Shown here: piece by piece, positions 1 to 9,377 of the stretch
Position numbering within the stretch: the first letter of the stretch is position 1
Layout of the letters: each line of letters starts with the position of its first letter
From: Pseudomonadales bacterium
GTDB taxonomy: Bacteria; Pseudomonadota; Gammaproteobacteria; Pseudomonadales; Halieaceae
Assembly: GCA_024234855.1 (NCBI GenBank)
Contig: JACKNN010000006.1
Location: 1-64,000 of the forward strand
Direction: 5' to 3'
DNA length: 64,000 nucleotides
Translations under genes and position numbers: made by a program
Notes under the pieces: generated by a model
Told to the model about the DNA's origin: nothing
Database searches by the model: none
What the model saw: only the letters and a program-made list of their open reading frames with translations

Positions 1-1124
1 ACGAGTGGATTCTGGCACTCCACGACCGATTTGGTGGTCCCATCGCCGTTATGCTCGAGCTGACCCGGGGCCCCATCGTCTACGCCTTACAGAAGTATGA
101 TTTCCTGGATATCATTCCCGTAAGCCCAACCGCGCTGGCAAAGTACCGTAAGTTTCTCCACCCCAGCGGCTCCAAGAATGATCCGATTGATGCCGAATTA
201 GCGCTGGATGTGGTTCTGCGTCATCCCGATCAGTTCCAATTGCTCAAAACCCAGAGTGCCAGGCTACGCGAGCTACAATTGCTGGTGGAGCACCGGCGAC
301 AGTTGGTGAGCGATAGGGTACGCCTGACCAACCGGTTGTGTGCCATCCTCAAACAGTACTATCCCCAGGCGCTGGAATGGTTTGAGCACCGGGACAGTGC
401 GCTGTTTTGCGATTTTATTGACCGGTGGCCGAGTCTACTCAAGGTCCAACGCGCTCGAACAACAACGTTGCTGCGCTTCTTCCGTGATCACCACAGCTAC
501 CGCATGTGCACTAATGAGCGACGTATCGAAGGTATTAGATCGGCTCAGCCGTTGACCCGGGATCGAGCTATCATCACTGCCTATTCGATGCAGGCCCTGG
601 TAACGGTTGAACAACTGCGATCGATTTTGGGCGCTATAACACGTTACGACGCAGCGATAGCCAAGATAGCCGGCAATCATCCTGACTACGAGTTGTATGC
701 GGCATTGCCGGGAGCGGGCGCCACCTTAGCGCCTCGACTGCTTGTAGCGTTTGGGGACCAGCGAGAACGATTTCGGAATGCGAGTGAACTACAGATGTAC
801 GCGGGGATCGCTCCAGTACTGGTGGAGAGTGGTAATAAGCGATGGGTTCACTGGCGGACGCAGTGCCCAAAGTTTCTACGGCAGACATTCGTCGAGTGGG
901 CCTCACATAGCATTGGCCATTCGTACTGGGCTGAGGCGTACTATCGGCAGCAACGCGAAAAGGGCAACACACACCAAAGTGCCGTGCGAGCTCTGGCCTT
1001 CAAGTGGATCAGAATACTGTATCGCTGCTGGCAGACCAGAACGCCATATGACGAGTCAAAATACCTGAAATCATTGGAGCGAAGAGGGTCGCCGCTCGTA
1101 CGCGCGGCCGCGGCTGTGAGTTGA
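1..1124 (+). CDS. IS110-family transposase, 5' end cut by window edge
   Basis: The reading frame is open from base 3, before the first ATG at 51, so the gene begins outside the window. The N-terminal part (SKNDPIDAELA region) fits the DEDD/RuvC-like domain of IS110 transposases. The C-terminal part carries LPGAGATLAPRLL, then YAGIAPVLVESGNKRWVHWR with the conserved serine, as in the Transposase_20 domain. IS110 elements move by a bridge-RNA-guided DEDD/serine mechanism and lack ordinary terminal inverted repeats, so I cannot fix the element ends. It lies just before the integrase at the edge of the defence island. Confidence 0.9.
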   Translation, partial: EWILALHDRFGGPIAVMLELTRGPIVYALQKYDFLDIIPVSPTALAKYRKFLHPSGSKNDPIDAELALDVVLRHPDQFQLLKTQSARLRELQLLVEHRRQLVSDRVRLTNRLCAILKQYYPQALEWFEHRDSALFCDFIDRWPSLLKVQRARTTTLLRFFRDHHSYRMCTNERRIEGIRSAQPLTRDRAIITAYSMQALVTVEQLRSILGAITRYDAAIAKIAGNHPDYELYAALPGAGATLAPRLLVAFGDQRERFRNASELQMYAGIAPVLVESGNKRWVHWRTQCPKFLRQTFVEWASHSIGHSYWAEAYYRQQREKGNTHQSAVRALAFKWIRILYRCWQTRTPYDESKYLKSLERRGSPLVRAAAAVS

Positions 1125-1853
1125 CTCAACAGCTCAGGGTATGAAACCACCACCAGATGAGGGCTTCATAGATCATTTTTGACCAAAATCGCCTCATTTT
1201 GGAAGCTGGAGCAGAGGTCTTTCCCGGGAAAACCTATCCACACCTAACCCCAGTGCGATTAAACCGCGCCGTATACGACCCGGATTTTGTGTGGAGCGCG
1301 CATTACGGGTTGTTGTAGTCTACTCACTCTTAGCGCGGCCACTGCGATAAAGTGGTAAAGGTTCACCCGACCTTTTAGCTTCGGCAAACCGGGTAGATAG
1401 TCTCGCGGTATTTGGGATTATCGAACGCGTCGCCGGGCCTATCGACGCAACGGTCAATGTGACCGTAGCCCATTTTCAACCTTCACAGCACCGCCTTCGG
1501 ACAGAGCTGTATTCATAATCCAGCCCTGCAATACGAGGGCTCCTTCAATCCTCGTTGAGCAACCCTGGGGCCATTGCCCTAGTGTGCTCTGCAGTATCTT
1601 CCGTTTCGCGGGACACACTGGCGGTCAGTGTGCTGCGCGTCTTCTACCCAAGGAGGTAATTCCTACCCGGCCCAGCGCCGGATAACCGTTGGTCTGCACG
1701 GGCCAGTTCTCCCACGAGAACACACCGTGTTGTCTATGGCCAGACACATTCAGGTCAGCTGGGATTGGTGTCCCGTGATCAATACCGCTTGGGCGGTCCC
1801 GCGCAGCTGCGGCTGTCGGGTGATCAGAACCACTAACCGAAAGGAAGCGCACC
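1125..1853. other. Non-coding stretch between IS110 transposase and integrase
   Basis: No convincing gene is seen. The first part is probably the right end of the IS110 element, which in the IS1111 subgroup can hold the guide RNA; subgroup is not determined. An orphan strong Shine-Dalgarno-like AAGGAGGT sits at 1650-1657 without a start codon at proper distance. The last part is the leader of the integrase gene. Confidence 0.4.
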
Positions 1854-2720
1854 GTGAACGACCTGAACTACCAACTGAAAATATTATGCAGACACAGCCG
1901 AGAGGGGAGCTACCGAACCCGGGTAGGGCGAGAGCGCCAGTTGACCGCGATCGCCAACCAGCTCAAGCAGTTGGGTTACCGGAAAATGGGCGCGCGATCC
2001 CTGAAACCCAAACATATCCAGGCCTTGGTGGACTTATGGGTAGCCCAGGGGCGAAGCCCGGGTACCATCAAAAACAGAATGAGTTGTTTACGCTGGTGGG
2101 CCGAGAAGGTGAACAAACAGAATGTGATCGCCCGGGCCAATGACCACTACGGCATCCCCGACCGCAAGTTTATTGGCGAGCAGAGCAAGGCCCAGCAATT
2201 GGACATGGAGAAGCTGGAACAGATTAGAGACCCACATGTGCGAATGAGTCTGCGCCTGCAGGCAGCCTTCGGGCTGCGTCGGGAGGAAGCACTGAAGATC
2301 CAGCCCCGGTGGAGCGACCAGGGGGATTACCTGCAGCTCAAAGCCAGCTGGACCAAAGGCGGTCGCCCCCGGACAGTGCCAATTCGTACCGACGCCCAAA
2401 GGACGGTACTGGAAGACGCGAAGGCTCTGGCGGGATTGGGGTCCCTGATCCCCTCCGACCGTCAGTATATACAGCAGTTGCGTATCTATGAGCGCCAGAC
2501 CGCCAACGCGGGGCTGTCGAAAATGCATGGCCTACGCCATGCCTATGCCCAACGTCGGTATGAAGAACTGACCGGTTGGGCCTGTCCCCATGCCGGTGGA
2601 CCCTCGCAAAGAGGCCTGACACCTGATCAGCGCGAACGGGACGGGCAGGCCCGGCTGATTATCAGCCAGGAACTGGGCCATGTGCGGGCACAGATTGTAG
2701 CAGTGTATTGCGGCGTATAA
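1854..2720 (+). CDS. Tyrosine recombinase / integrase of a genomic island
   Basis: A 288-residue protein with a SAM-like DNA-binding N-terminal part (about 10-95) and a tyrosine-recombinase catalytic part resembling the Pfam Phage_int_SAM_2/Integrase_1 type. Visible catalytic positions are R142 (FGLRREEAL), probable K168, H225-x-x-R228 (HGLRHAYA), H276 (LGHVR) and nucleophile Y285 close to the C-terminus. The start is GTG at 1854, preceded by AAAGGAAG. It presumably drove insertion or excision of the flanking defence island. It ends shortly after the nucleophile, as many short recombinases do. Confidence 0.88.
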   Translation: MNDLNYQLKILCRHSREGSYRTRVGRERQLTAIANQLKQLGYRKMGARSLKPKHIQALVDLWVAQGRSPGTIKNRMSCLRWWAEKVNKQNVIARANDHYGIPDRKFIGEQSKAQQLDMEKLEQIRDPHVRMSLRLQAAFGLRREEALKIQPRWSDQGDYLQLKASWTKGGRPRTVPIRTDAQRTVLEDAKALAGLGSLIPSDRQYIQQLRIYERQTANAGLSKMHGLRHAYAQRRYEELTGWACPHAGGPSQRGLTPDQRERDGQARLIISQELGHVRAQIVAVYCGV

Positions 2721-2756
2721 GTCGCGATCTTGGTCAACTAACCCAGGAATAGAACC

Positions 2757-2942
2757 ATGACCACAAGAATTCTCAGACTAAAAGATGTGAAGGCAATGAC
2801 CGGGCTATCGCGCTCGACGATCTACGCTGAAATCGCCAAGGGAAATTTTCCTCGGCAAATCAGCCTGACGGGAGCCCGATCAGTGGGTTGGCATGAGAGC
2901 GCGATCGTTCAGTGGGTGGAATCACGGCAGCGGGTTGGATGA
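2757..2942 (+). CDS. AlpA-family HTH regulator
   Basis: A 61-residue protein with the AlpA/MerR-like winged helix: a RLKDVKAMTGLSRSTIYAEI helix-turn-helix, then FPRQISLTGARSVGWHESAIVQWV. AlpA-type proteins on islands and P4-like prophages commonly switch on integrase/excision functions. It lies 36 bases after the integrase stop on the same strand, so the two probably form the mobility module of the island. Confidence 0.88.
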   Translation: MTTRILRLKDVKAMTGLSRSTIYAEIAKGNFPRQISLTGARSVGWHESAIVQWVESRQRVG

Positions 2943-3058
2943 ACACTACTGTAGGCGCCCGGGAGAGAGGCCCCAGTATTGCCACTTGATGGGTTATAGG
3001 ATACGTTTCCTTGTCGCAGCAGAACCCCCAGGGATGTCGGAAAAACAGGACCAGTTTC

Positions 3059-3664
3059 TTGAAGAACAACTATGTACTGATAGATTTCGAGAATGTGCAG
3101 CCTAAAAACCTGGCGATTTTAAATGGTCACAAGTTCAAGGTCATGGTTTTCGTTGGCTCAAATCAAGCGAAAGTACCGTTTGAGCTCGCAGCTGCCTTGC
3201 AATCGCTGGGCAGTGACGCCACGTATGTAAAAATTGGGGGCAACGGTCCCAACGCGCTGGATTTCCATATTGCATATTACATTGGCCAATTAGCTGAAAA
3301 GGACCCAGATGGATATTTCCATATCATCTCAAGAGATACTGGGTTCGATCCTCTGATTAAACATCTCAAAGAAAAGAAAGTCTTTGCCCAGCGAGAGAGA
3401 GATTTGGCGGAAATACCACTCTTGAAGATTTCTAATGCAACCTCGGTCGAAGAGAAAATTGAGGCCATTGTGAAAAGTCTTGCCGCGCGGGGACACTCAC
3501 GGCCACGAAAAGTTAAAACCCTCAAAAACACTATTAACGCCATTTTCTGTAAAACGCTTGAGGAAGCGGAATTATCAGGAATAGTGGAAAAAATGAAAAG
3601 GCAGAATTTGATCGTTATCGAAAATGATAATGTTAGTTACAAGCATCCGATCAGTCAGCCCTAA
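3059..3664 (+). CDS. PIN-like (NYN-type) nuclease-fold protein
   Basis: The protein opens with NNYVLIDFENVQ, the first acidic strand of PIN/NYN nucleases. ALDFHIAYYIGQL and ISRDTGFDPLIKHL supply the other acidic positions. Residues beyond about 140 look like a small helical or winged-helix domain (INAIFCKTLEEAELSGIVEKM). No ATG fits: TTG at 3059 follows AGGA at 8 bases, and TTG at 3011 is an alternative giving 16 more residues. The family is usually an RNase. Its stop lies 65 bases before the Shedu ATG, so a two-gene unit is possible. Base composition is AT-richer than the hsdR gene nearby. Confidence 0.75.
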   Translation: MKNNYVLIDFENVQPKNLAILNGHKFKVMVFVGSNQAKVPFELAAALQSLGSDATYVKIGGNGPNALDFHIAYYIGQLAEKDPDGYFHIISRDTGFDPLIKHLKEKKVFAQRERDLAEIPLLKISNATSVEEKIEAIVKSLAARGHSRPRKVKTLKNTINAIFCKTLEEAELSGIVEKMKRQNLIVIENDNVSYKHPISQP

Positions 3665-3729
3665 TATGCGTATCAAACGAAGCATTGTCCCCGCACAGGT
3701 ATTCGATCTCCGCGAAGACCAAACCCTCT

Positions 3730-4914
3730 ATGACCTGTGAGTCCTGTAAAGATCTGGTCGATATTGAGGACACAAACAATCCTTACGTTGTCCACACATG
3801 CCCGAAATGCAGTAGAAAGATCAAATTGCGGGAGCCTGGAGATAATGGTCACGGCATCAAGGTCGAGAAAGGCGATCAGTTTGTCTTTCCAAAAGGTTGG
3901 CTGCAAATATCTGCGAATCCGCTAAAGGGTAAGGGGCAATTTACTCGACATGGTCTAGGTTGGTTCGCAAAGCTTGTGTTCGTTGAGGATATTAAGTCCG
4001 AAAAAGATATCGATCAGCTTCTTGAGGATGGCAGAGAGTACTCGGATGCAATTTTAGAAGAATCGAGCCTTCTCGCAGGGCTCGATCTTGGAAATGAAAA
4101 GGATGCGGAGGAAGTAATAAGGCGAGTAAAAGAAGATCAATCTAGTTCAGAGTGGTGGGCTCTCCTGGTGGGTACTTTCAGCGCCATTGTAAAAGATGCT
4201 CTCGCGGAAAATAACGCCAGTAAAGCAGCGTGGGCTATGCGGGCAGCTGAGCGATGCAGATCGATGTGTGTATTCAAGATTCATCTCGAGGAAGTCGTAT
4301 GGATGGGGCACTCCGCAGGCAGACTGGTCGAAGTGCTCAAGAGGTGGTACGGCAATAGTACAAATGGTCTAGAGGACTTCTGGCAGCAGCTTTTTAAAGA
4401 AAATCCCTATGTATTGACACAGCTCTTCGCTGTGCCGGTAGTTTTCATCGGGGACAAGGCCTATGTCGGCGGAATGAATGTTGATCGTAAGGATGCGAAG
4501 TTTGTCGACTACCTGTACGCCAACGATTCGTCGAATGACGCGCTTTTAGTAGAGCTGAAGACACCGGTAACAAAACTGCTGGGGTCAAGGTACCGAAAGG
4601 GTGTTTATAAACCCTCCGCGGAACTTTCTGGTGCGGTTGTGCAAACTCTGGACTACCGGCGAGAATTGTCGGCTAGTATCCGTACGTTACTTGAAACCTC
4701 AGACAAGAAAATCGAGATATTCAACCCCAGGTGTGTAGTTGTTATTGGGAACGCGATTCTAGAACTGGACAACGAGATAAAACGGAAGTCCTTTGAGCTA
4801 TTCCGTACTTCGCTGAAAGACGTCGAGATAGTCACTTATGACGAATTGTTCAAGAAGGCCGAATCCCTTGCTACTTTGTTTAACCTCATTGCGACAAAAA
4901 ATGAAAACCAATAA
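3730..4914 (+). CDS. sduA: Shedu (SduA, DUF4263) antiphage nuclease with N-terminal zinc ribbon
   Basis: The C-terminal half carries the Shedu signature NPYVLTQLF, then GGMNVDRKDAKFVDYLY and ALLVELKTPVTKLLG, a PD-(D/E)xK-type core with D260, E275 and K277, followed by GAVVQTLDYRREL. The N-terminus has two CxxC pairs (C3/C6 and C24/C27) that would bind zinc, then a middle helical part. Shedu proteins are single-gene antiphage nucleases with varied sensor N-termini. ATG 3730 is chosen because it sits just before the first CxxC; TTG 3685 in the same frame is possible. A 24-codon reading frame (3666-3740) overlaps the start. Confidence 0.88.
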   Translation: MTCESCKDLVDIEDTNNPYVVHTCPKCSRKIKLREPGDNGHGIKVEKGDQFVFPKGWLQISANPLKGKGQFTRHGLGWFAKLVFVEDIKSEKDIDQLLEDGREYSDAILEESSLLAGLDLGNEKDAEEVIRRVKEDQSSSEWWALLVGTFSAIVKDALAENNASKAAWAMRAAERCRSMCVFKIHLEEVVWMGHSAGRLVEVLKRWYGNSTNGLEDFWQQLFKENPYVLTQLFAVPVVFIGDKAYVGGMNVDRKDAKFVDYLYANDSSNDALLVELKTPVTKLLGSRYRKGVYKPSAELSGAVVQTLDYRRELSASIRTLLETSDKKIEIFNPRCVVVIGNAILELDNEIKRKSFELFRTSLKDVEIVTYDELFKKAESLATLFNLIATKNENQ

Positions 4915-5022
4915 GTTGGGTGTCGCGCGCAATTTGATGCGCAAAGCGGAGCAAACCTATCAGTCACTTCCGGTGGTATCTGCTGCAGATGCTCAATTGA
5001 ACAAACGAAGCATAACCTCAAA

Positions 5023-7785
5023 ATGGTAAACCAAACCCCCGAACAGCGCGCCCGCGACCAGATCGACCGTCAGCTTGGTTTGGCCGGCTGGGTCGTGCAG
5101 GACAGCAAGGCCATCAATTTCAATGCCGGCCCCGGGGTTGCCGTGCGCGAATATCAAACCGACGTTGGCCCGGCGGACTATGTATTGTTCGTGGAAAAAA
5201 CGGCCGTGGGTGTGATCGAAGCCAAACCCGAGTCCTGGGGCCACAAGATCACCACCGTTGAAGAGCAATCCACCGGTTACGCCAACGCCACCCTGAAGTG
5301 GGTCAACAACCAGGCCCCACTGCGCTTTGTATACGAGAGTACCGGTGTCATCACCCGCTTCACGGACGAGCAGGACCCCAAGCCTCGCGCACGCGAGTTG
5401 TTCAACTTTCACCGCCCGGAGACCCTCGTAGGTTGGCTCAGCCAGCCTGAAACCCTGCGTCATCGCTTACAAAACCTTCCACCACTAAACACCGAAGGCC
5501 TGCGCGCCTGCCAGATTACCGCCATTAACAATCTGGAAGCATCCTTCAAGCAGGACAAGCCTCGCGCCCTGATACAAATGGCCACCGGTTCCGGCAAAAC
5601 CTTTACCGCCATCTCCAGCGTCTACCGGCTGATCAAGCATGCCGAGGCGAAGCGGATCCTGTTTCTCGTGGACACGAAAAACCTTGGTGAACAGGCCGAG
5701 CAGGAATTTATGGCTTTTTTGCCCAACGACGACAACCGCAAGTTTACCGAGCTTTATACCGTGCAACGCCTGAAATCGTCTTTCGTGGCCACAGACACAC
5801 AGGTCTGCATCAGCACCATCCAGCGCATGTACTCCCTGCTCAAGGGCGAAGAACTGGACGAAGCGGCGGAATTTGACAACCCGGCGGAGCTAAAAATCAC
5901 CGCCAAGCAACCGCTCCCGGTGGTTTACAACAACAAGATTCCCCCCGAGTTCTTCGATGTCATCATCATCGACGAATGCCACCGCTCTATCTATAACCTG
6001 TGGCGCCAGGTCATCGAGTATTTTGACGCTTACCTTGTCGGCCTCACCGCCACGCCTGATAACCGCACCTACGGCTTCTTCCGCAAAAACGTGGTGAGCG
6101 AGTACGACCACGAAAAGGCCGTGGCAGACGGGGTCAACGTCGGTAACGAGATCTATCTGATAGAAACCGAGAAAACCCAAAAGGGTGGCACTCTTACTGC
6201 AAGACAGCAGATCGAGAAGCGCGAACGCCTGACCCGCAAAAAGCGCTGGGAGACCCAGGACGAGGACGAGGTATACAGCGCCACGCAGCTTGATCGCGAT
6301 ATCGTCAACCCAGACCAGATCCGCACGGTGGTCCGCACGTTCCATGACAGGCTGCCAGAGATCTTTCCCGGCCGGATCGAGGTGCCCAAAACTTTGATCT
6401 TTGCCAAAACTGACAGCCATGCCGACGACATTATTCACATCGTTCGCGAGGAGTTCGGCGAAGGCAATCAGTTTTGTAAAAAGCTCACCTACAAGATCGA
6501 GGAAGACCCGAAATCCGTCCTCGCCCAGTTCCGCAATGACTACTACCCTCGCATCGCCGTCACAGTGGACATGATCGCCACCGGTACCGACGTGAAACCC
6601 CTTGAGTGCTTGTTGTTTATGCGGGATGTGAAAAGTCGCAACTACTTCGAGCAGATGAAAGGCCGAGGCACGCGTACCCTGGATGCTGATAGCCTGAAAA
6701 AGGTTACGCCGTCCGCCACCAGCGCCAAAACCCACTATGTGATTGTAGATGCCATCGGCGTTACGAAATCATTGAAAACTGCCAGTCAGCCACTGATTAC
6801 CAAGCCCAGTGTGTCCCTGAAAGACCTGGCCATGGGGGTAATGATGGGTGTGCGTGACGAGGACACAGTCTCTTCGCTGGCCGGGCGCCTGGCGCGACTG
6901 GAAAAACAGCTTGACCCGCCTGAGCAACACCGGATTGCGGACGCGGCTGGTGGCACGCCGCTGCCAGTCATTATTGGGGATTTGCTAAATGCCATTAATC
7001 CCGACACGGTGGAAAAGAGGGCCTGTGAGATCGCCCAGCTGCCCGAGGGATCAGATCCCGGTGGGGATGCCCGCAATCAGGCCCGCGATGAACTTGTTGG
7101 CCTGGCTGCCAACGTTTTTACCGGTGAACTCATTGAGCTGATCGACAGTATCCGCCGCGACAAGGAACAGACCATTGTCCACGATGACCTGGACACGTTG
7201 ACCGCGGCCGGCTGGGCCGGCGACACTACCGAGAATGCCAAGCTGCTAACCCAGGAGTTTGCCGAGTATCTCAATGAGCATCGGGACGATATTGACGCTT
7301 TGAATATCTACTTTCAGACTCCGGCTCGCCGAAGCGAAGTCAGCTACGCCATGATCAAAGCCCTGCTGGAGCGCCTGCGGCAGGACCGCCCGAAACTAGC
7401 TCCGCTGCGTGTCTGGCAGGCCTACGCCTACCTGGAAAAATACCAGGGAGACAACCCCGTTAGTGACTTGACCGCACTGGTAGCGCTAGTCCGTCGTGTG
7501 TGTGGGCTGGACGCAACGATATCGACTTACGCGGCCACTGTCCGCAAGAACTTCCAACGTTGGATTATGAAACATCACAGCGGCGCCGGTGAAAAGTTCA
7601 ACGAAGATCAAATGGCCTGGTTACAAATGATCCGTGACCATGTAGCCGGTTCTTTTCATATTGAGCGGGATGACCTGGATATGGCTCCGTTTGATGCCAA
7701 AGGCGGGTTGGGGAGGATGTACCAGTTGTTTGGGGGGGAGATGGAGCGGATGATTGATGAATTGAACTGGGAGTTGACGGCGTAG
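5023..7785 (+). CDS. hsdR: Type I restriction enzyme, R (motor/nuclease) subunit
   Basis: A 920-residue HsdR. The N-terminal nuclease domain shows D52 and E66-x-K68 (VGVIEAKPE). The SF2 motor follows with Walker A GSGKT at 189-193, DECH at 317-320, LTATP, and the later motif around KGRGTRTLD. The C-terminal third is the helical region that docks on the methylase core. HsdR translocates DNA and cuts it at distance from unmethylated sites, together with HsdM and HsdS. hsdS begins directly after its stop codon, so the two are translated as one unit. Composition is GC-rich, unlike the Shedu and SIR2 genes on either side. Confidence 0.96.
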   Translation: MVNQTPEQRARDQIDRQLGLAGWVVQDSKAINFNAGPGVAVREYQTDVGPADYVLFVEKTAVGVIEAKPESWGHKITTVEEQSTGYANATLKWVNNQAPLRFVYESTGVITRFTDEQDPKPRARELFNFHRPETLVGWLSQPETLRHRLQNLPPLNTEGLRACQITAINNLEASFKQDKPRALIQMATGSGKTFTAISSVYRLIKHAEAKRILFLVDTKNLGEQAEQEFMAFLPNDDNRKFTELYTVQRLKSSFVATDTQVCISTIQRMYSLLKGEELDEAAEFDNPAELKITAKQPLPVVYNNKIPPEFFDVIIIDECHRSIYNLWRQVIEYFDAYLVGLTATPDNRTYGFFRKNVVSEYDHEKAVADGVNVGNEIYLIETEKTQKGGTLTARQQIEKRERLTRKKRWETQDEDEVYSATQLDRDIVNPDQIRTVVRTFHDRLPEIFPGRIEVPKTLIFAKTDSHADDIIHIVREEFGEGNQFCKKLTYKIEEDPKSVLAQFRNDYYPRIAVTVDMIATGTDVKPLECLLFMRDVKSRNYFEQMKGRGTRTLDADSLKKVTPSATSAKTHYVIVDAIGVTKSLKTASQPLITKPSVSLKDLAMGVMMGVRDEDTVSSLAGRLARLEKQLDPPEQHRIADAAGGTPLPVIIGDLLNAINPDTVEKRACEIAQLPEGSDPGGDARNQARDELVGLAANVFTGELIELIDSIRRDKEQTIVHDDLDTLTAAGWAGDTTENAKLLTQEFAEYLNEHRDDIDALNIYFQTPARRSEVSYAMIKALLERLRQDRPKLAPLRVWQAYAYLEKYQGDNPVSDLTALVALVRRVCGLDATISTYAATVRKNFQRWIMKHHSGAGEKFNEDQMAWLQMIRDHVAGSFHIERDDLDMAPFDAKGGLGRMYQLFGGEMERMIDELNWELTA

Positions 7786-9363
7786 ATGCAGGCTGGGAGT
7801 AAAATACCGGAAACTTGGGTGTTGTCGCAGTTGGGTGATACTTGCCAGCTCATCAATGGCGACCGAGGCAAAAACTATCCATCGAAGGACAAGCTGACGG
7901 ACTCTGGTTTCCCGTTTGTTAATGCGGGTCATATAGAGAATGGACTTATTAGCAGTGACGGTATGAAATTTCTTAGTAATGAAAGATTTGATTTACTGAA
8001 TTCAGGTAAGTTTGTTATTGGCGACATTTTATTCTGCATCCGAGGGTCTCTTGGGAAGGTAGCGATAAATCGGAATATAGAAAGTGGTGCCATTGCATCC
8101 TCGTTAATTATTGTTCGCTCTTATCCATATTTATTGAATTATTTAGTTTTTCATTATTTGTCGAGCCCACTTGCTCGGAAGATGATTCGAAAATTTGACA
8201 ATGGCACCGCCCAGCCCAATCTAGCTGGAGCTGACCTAGCGCGTTTCGAATTTCCGTTGCCTCCGGCCAGCGAACAAAGCCGCATAGTAGCAAAAATAGA
8301 AGCCCTTTTTTCCAAGCTGGACAACGGTGTCGAAGCCCTCAAAACTGCCCGAAAACAGCTCAAAGTCTACCGCCAGACCGTGCTCAAACATGCTTTTGAG
8401 GGAAAACTCACCGCCCGATGGCGCAGAGAGAATATGGATAAACTCGAACCTCCCGAGCGACTGCTAGCCAGCATCCGGAAAGAACGTCAGATCTCCTACC
8501 AGCAGCGACTGAAGGACTGGCAGGCCGAATTCGAAGCCTGGGAGAAAAATGGCAGGACGAACAAAATGACGCGGATGCCGAAAGAGCCAGCAGCCATTCA
8601 GGTAGTGCCGGAAGATGAAGTGGCCGACTTACCTGCGTTGCCTTCGAATTGGACTTATATGAGATTTGGCGATTTCATCGATTCCATTGACGCGGGGAAA
8701 AGTTTCAAATGTGATGAAAGACGTCCTGCAATAAGTGAAATTGGCGTCGCTAAAGTGAGTGCTTTGACATGGGGTGAATACAATGAAGAGGAGAGTAAGA
8801 CCTGTATTGATCCAGAAAAAGTCAACGGAAAATATTTTATCAATTGCGGTGATTTTCTGCTGAGCAGGGCAAACACTATTGAATTGGTTGGCGCTTGTGT
8901 GATTGCTAAAAGGGTTACGCAAAAAATCATGTTGAGCGACAAAACGCTCCGGCTTGGCTTTTCATGTGGAATTCCTCAATATTTTCTACACTTTCTAAGA
9001 AGCCACCTCGGCCGAAATGAAATCATGAAGCGCTCTACGGGTAATCAAGAGTCTATGCGGAATATTGGACAGGATCGCATTAGAAGCATTATTTTGCCAG
9101 TCTGCGGTGATGACGAGGCACTTGAACTTGTGAGCCAAGTCGAGGCAAAGCTCGCCAATATTGATGCGATTACTTCAGATATTGACGGCGAATTGAAAAG
9201 ATCCGAAACCCTCCGACAATCCATCCTAAAAAAAGCCTTCTCCGGACAGCTCGTCCCACAAGACCCCAGCGACGAACCCGCCGATGCTCTTCTGGAACGC
9301 ATCCTAGCGGTAAAAGCTGAGCAGCACGAAGCGAGCAACAATAAAAGTAAGCGAAGCAGTTAA
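7786..9363 (+). CDS. hsdS: Type I restriction enzyme, S (specificity) subunit
   Basis: A 525-residue HsdS with the usual two halves: target recognition domain 1 (about 1-165), a conserved helical spacer (AKIEALFSKLDNGVEALKTARKQ and the following linker to about 275), domain 2 (about 285-440) and the C-terminal helix (VEAKLANIDAI to ILKKAFSGQLVPQDP). It sets the DNA sequence recognised by the R-M complex. The ATG follows the hsdR stop with no gap. Both recognition domains are visibly AT-richer than the conserved spacers, as expected for domains exchanged by recombination. Confidence 0.95.
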   Translation: MQAGSKIPETWVLSQLGDTCQLINGDRGKNYPSKDKLTDSGFPFVNAGHIENGLISSDGMKFLSNERFDLLNSGKFVIGDILFCIRGSLGKVAINRNIESGAIASSLIIVRSYPYLLNYLVFHYLSSPLARKMIRKFDNGTAQPNLAGADLARFEFPLPPASEQSRIVAKIEALFSKLDNGVEALKTARKQLKVYRQTVLKHAFEGKLTARWRRENMDKLEPPERLLASIRKERQISYQQRLKDWQAEFEAWEKNGRTNKMTRMPKEPAAIQVVPEDEVADLPALPSNWTYMRFGDFIDSIDAGKSFKCDERRPAISEIGVAKVSALTWGEYNEEESKTCIDPEKVNGKYFINCGDFLLSRANTIELVGACVIAKRVTQKIMLSDKTLRLGFSCGIPQYFLHFLRSHLGRNEIMKRSTGNQESMRNIGQDRIRSIILPVCGDDEALELVSQVEAKLANIDAITSDIDGELKRSETLRQSILKKAFSGQLVPQDPSDEPADALLERILAVKAEQHEASNNKSKRSS

Positions 9364-9377
9364 TACAGGGGTATGAA

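Noticed and set aside
1491..1500. CCGCCTTCGG shared with the tRNA scar, as a possible left attachment site
   Set aside because: Only ten GC-rich bases match and the flanks do not form a tRNA end; chance is likely.
1628..2143. 171-codon plus-strand frame before and inside the integrase
   Set aside because: Its second half is a shadow of the integrase in another frame; the integrase has clear catalytic residues.
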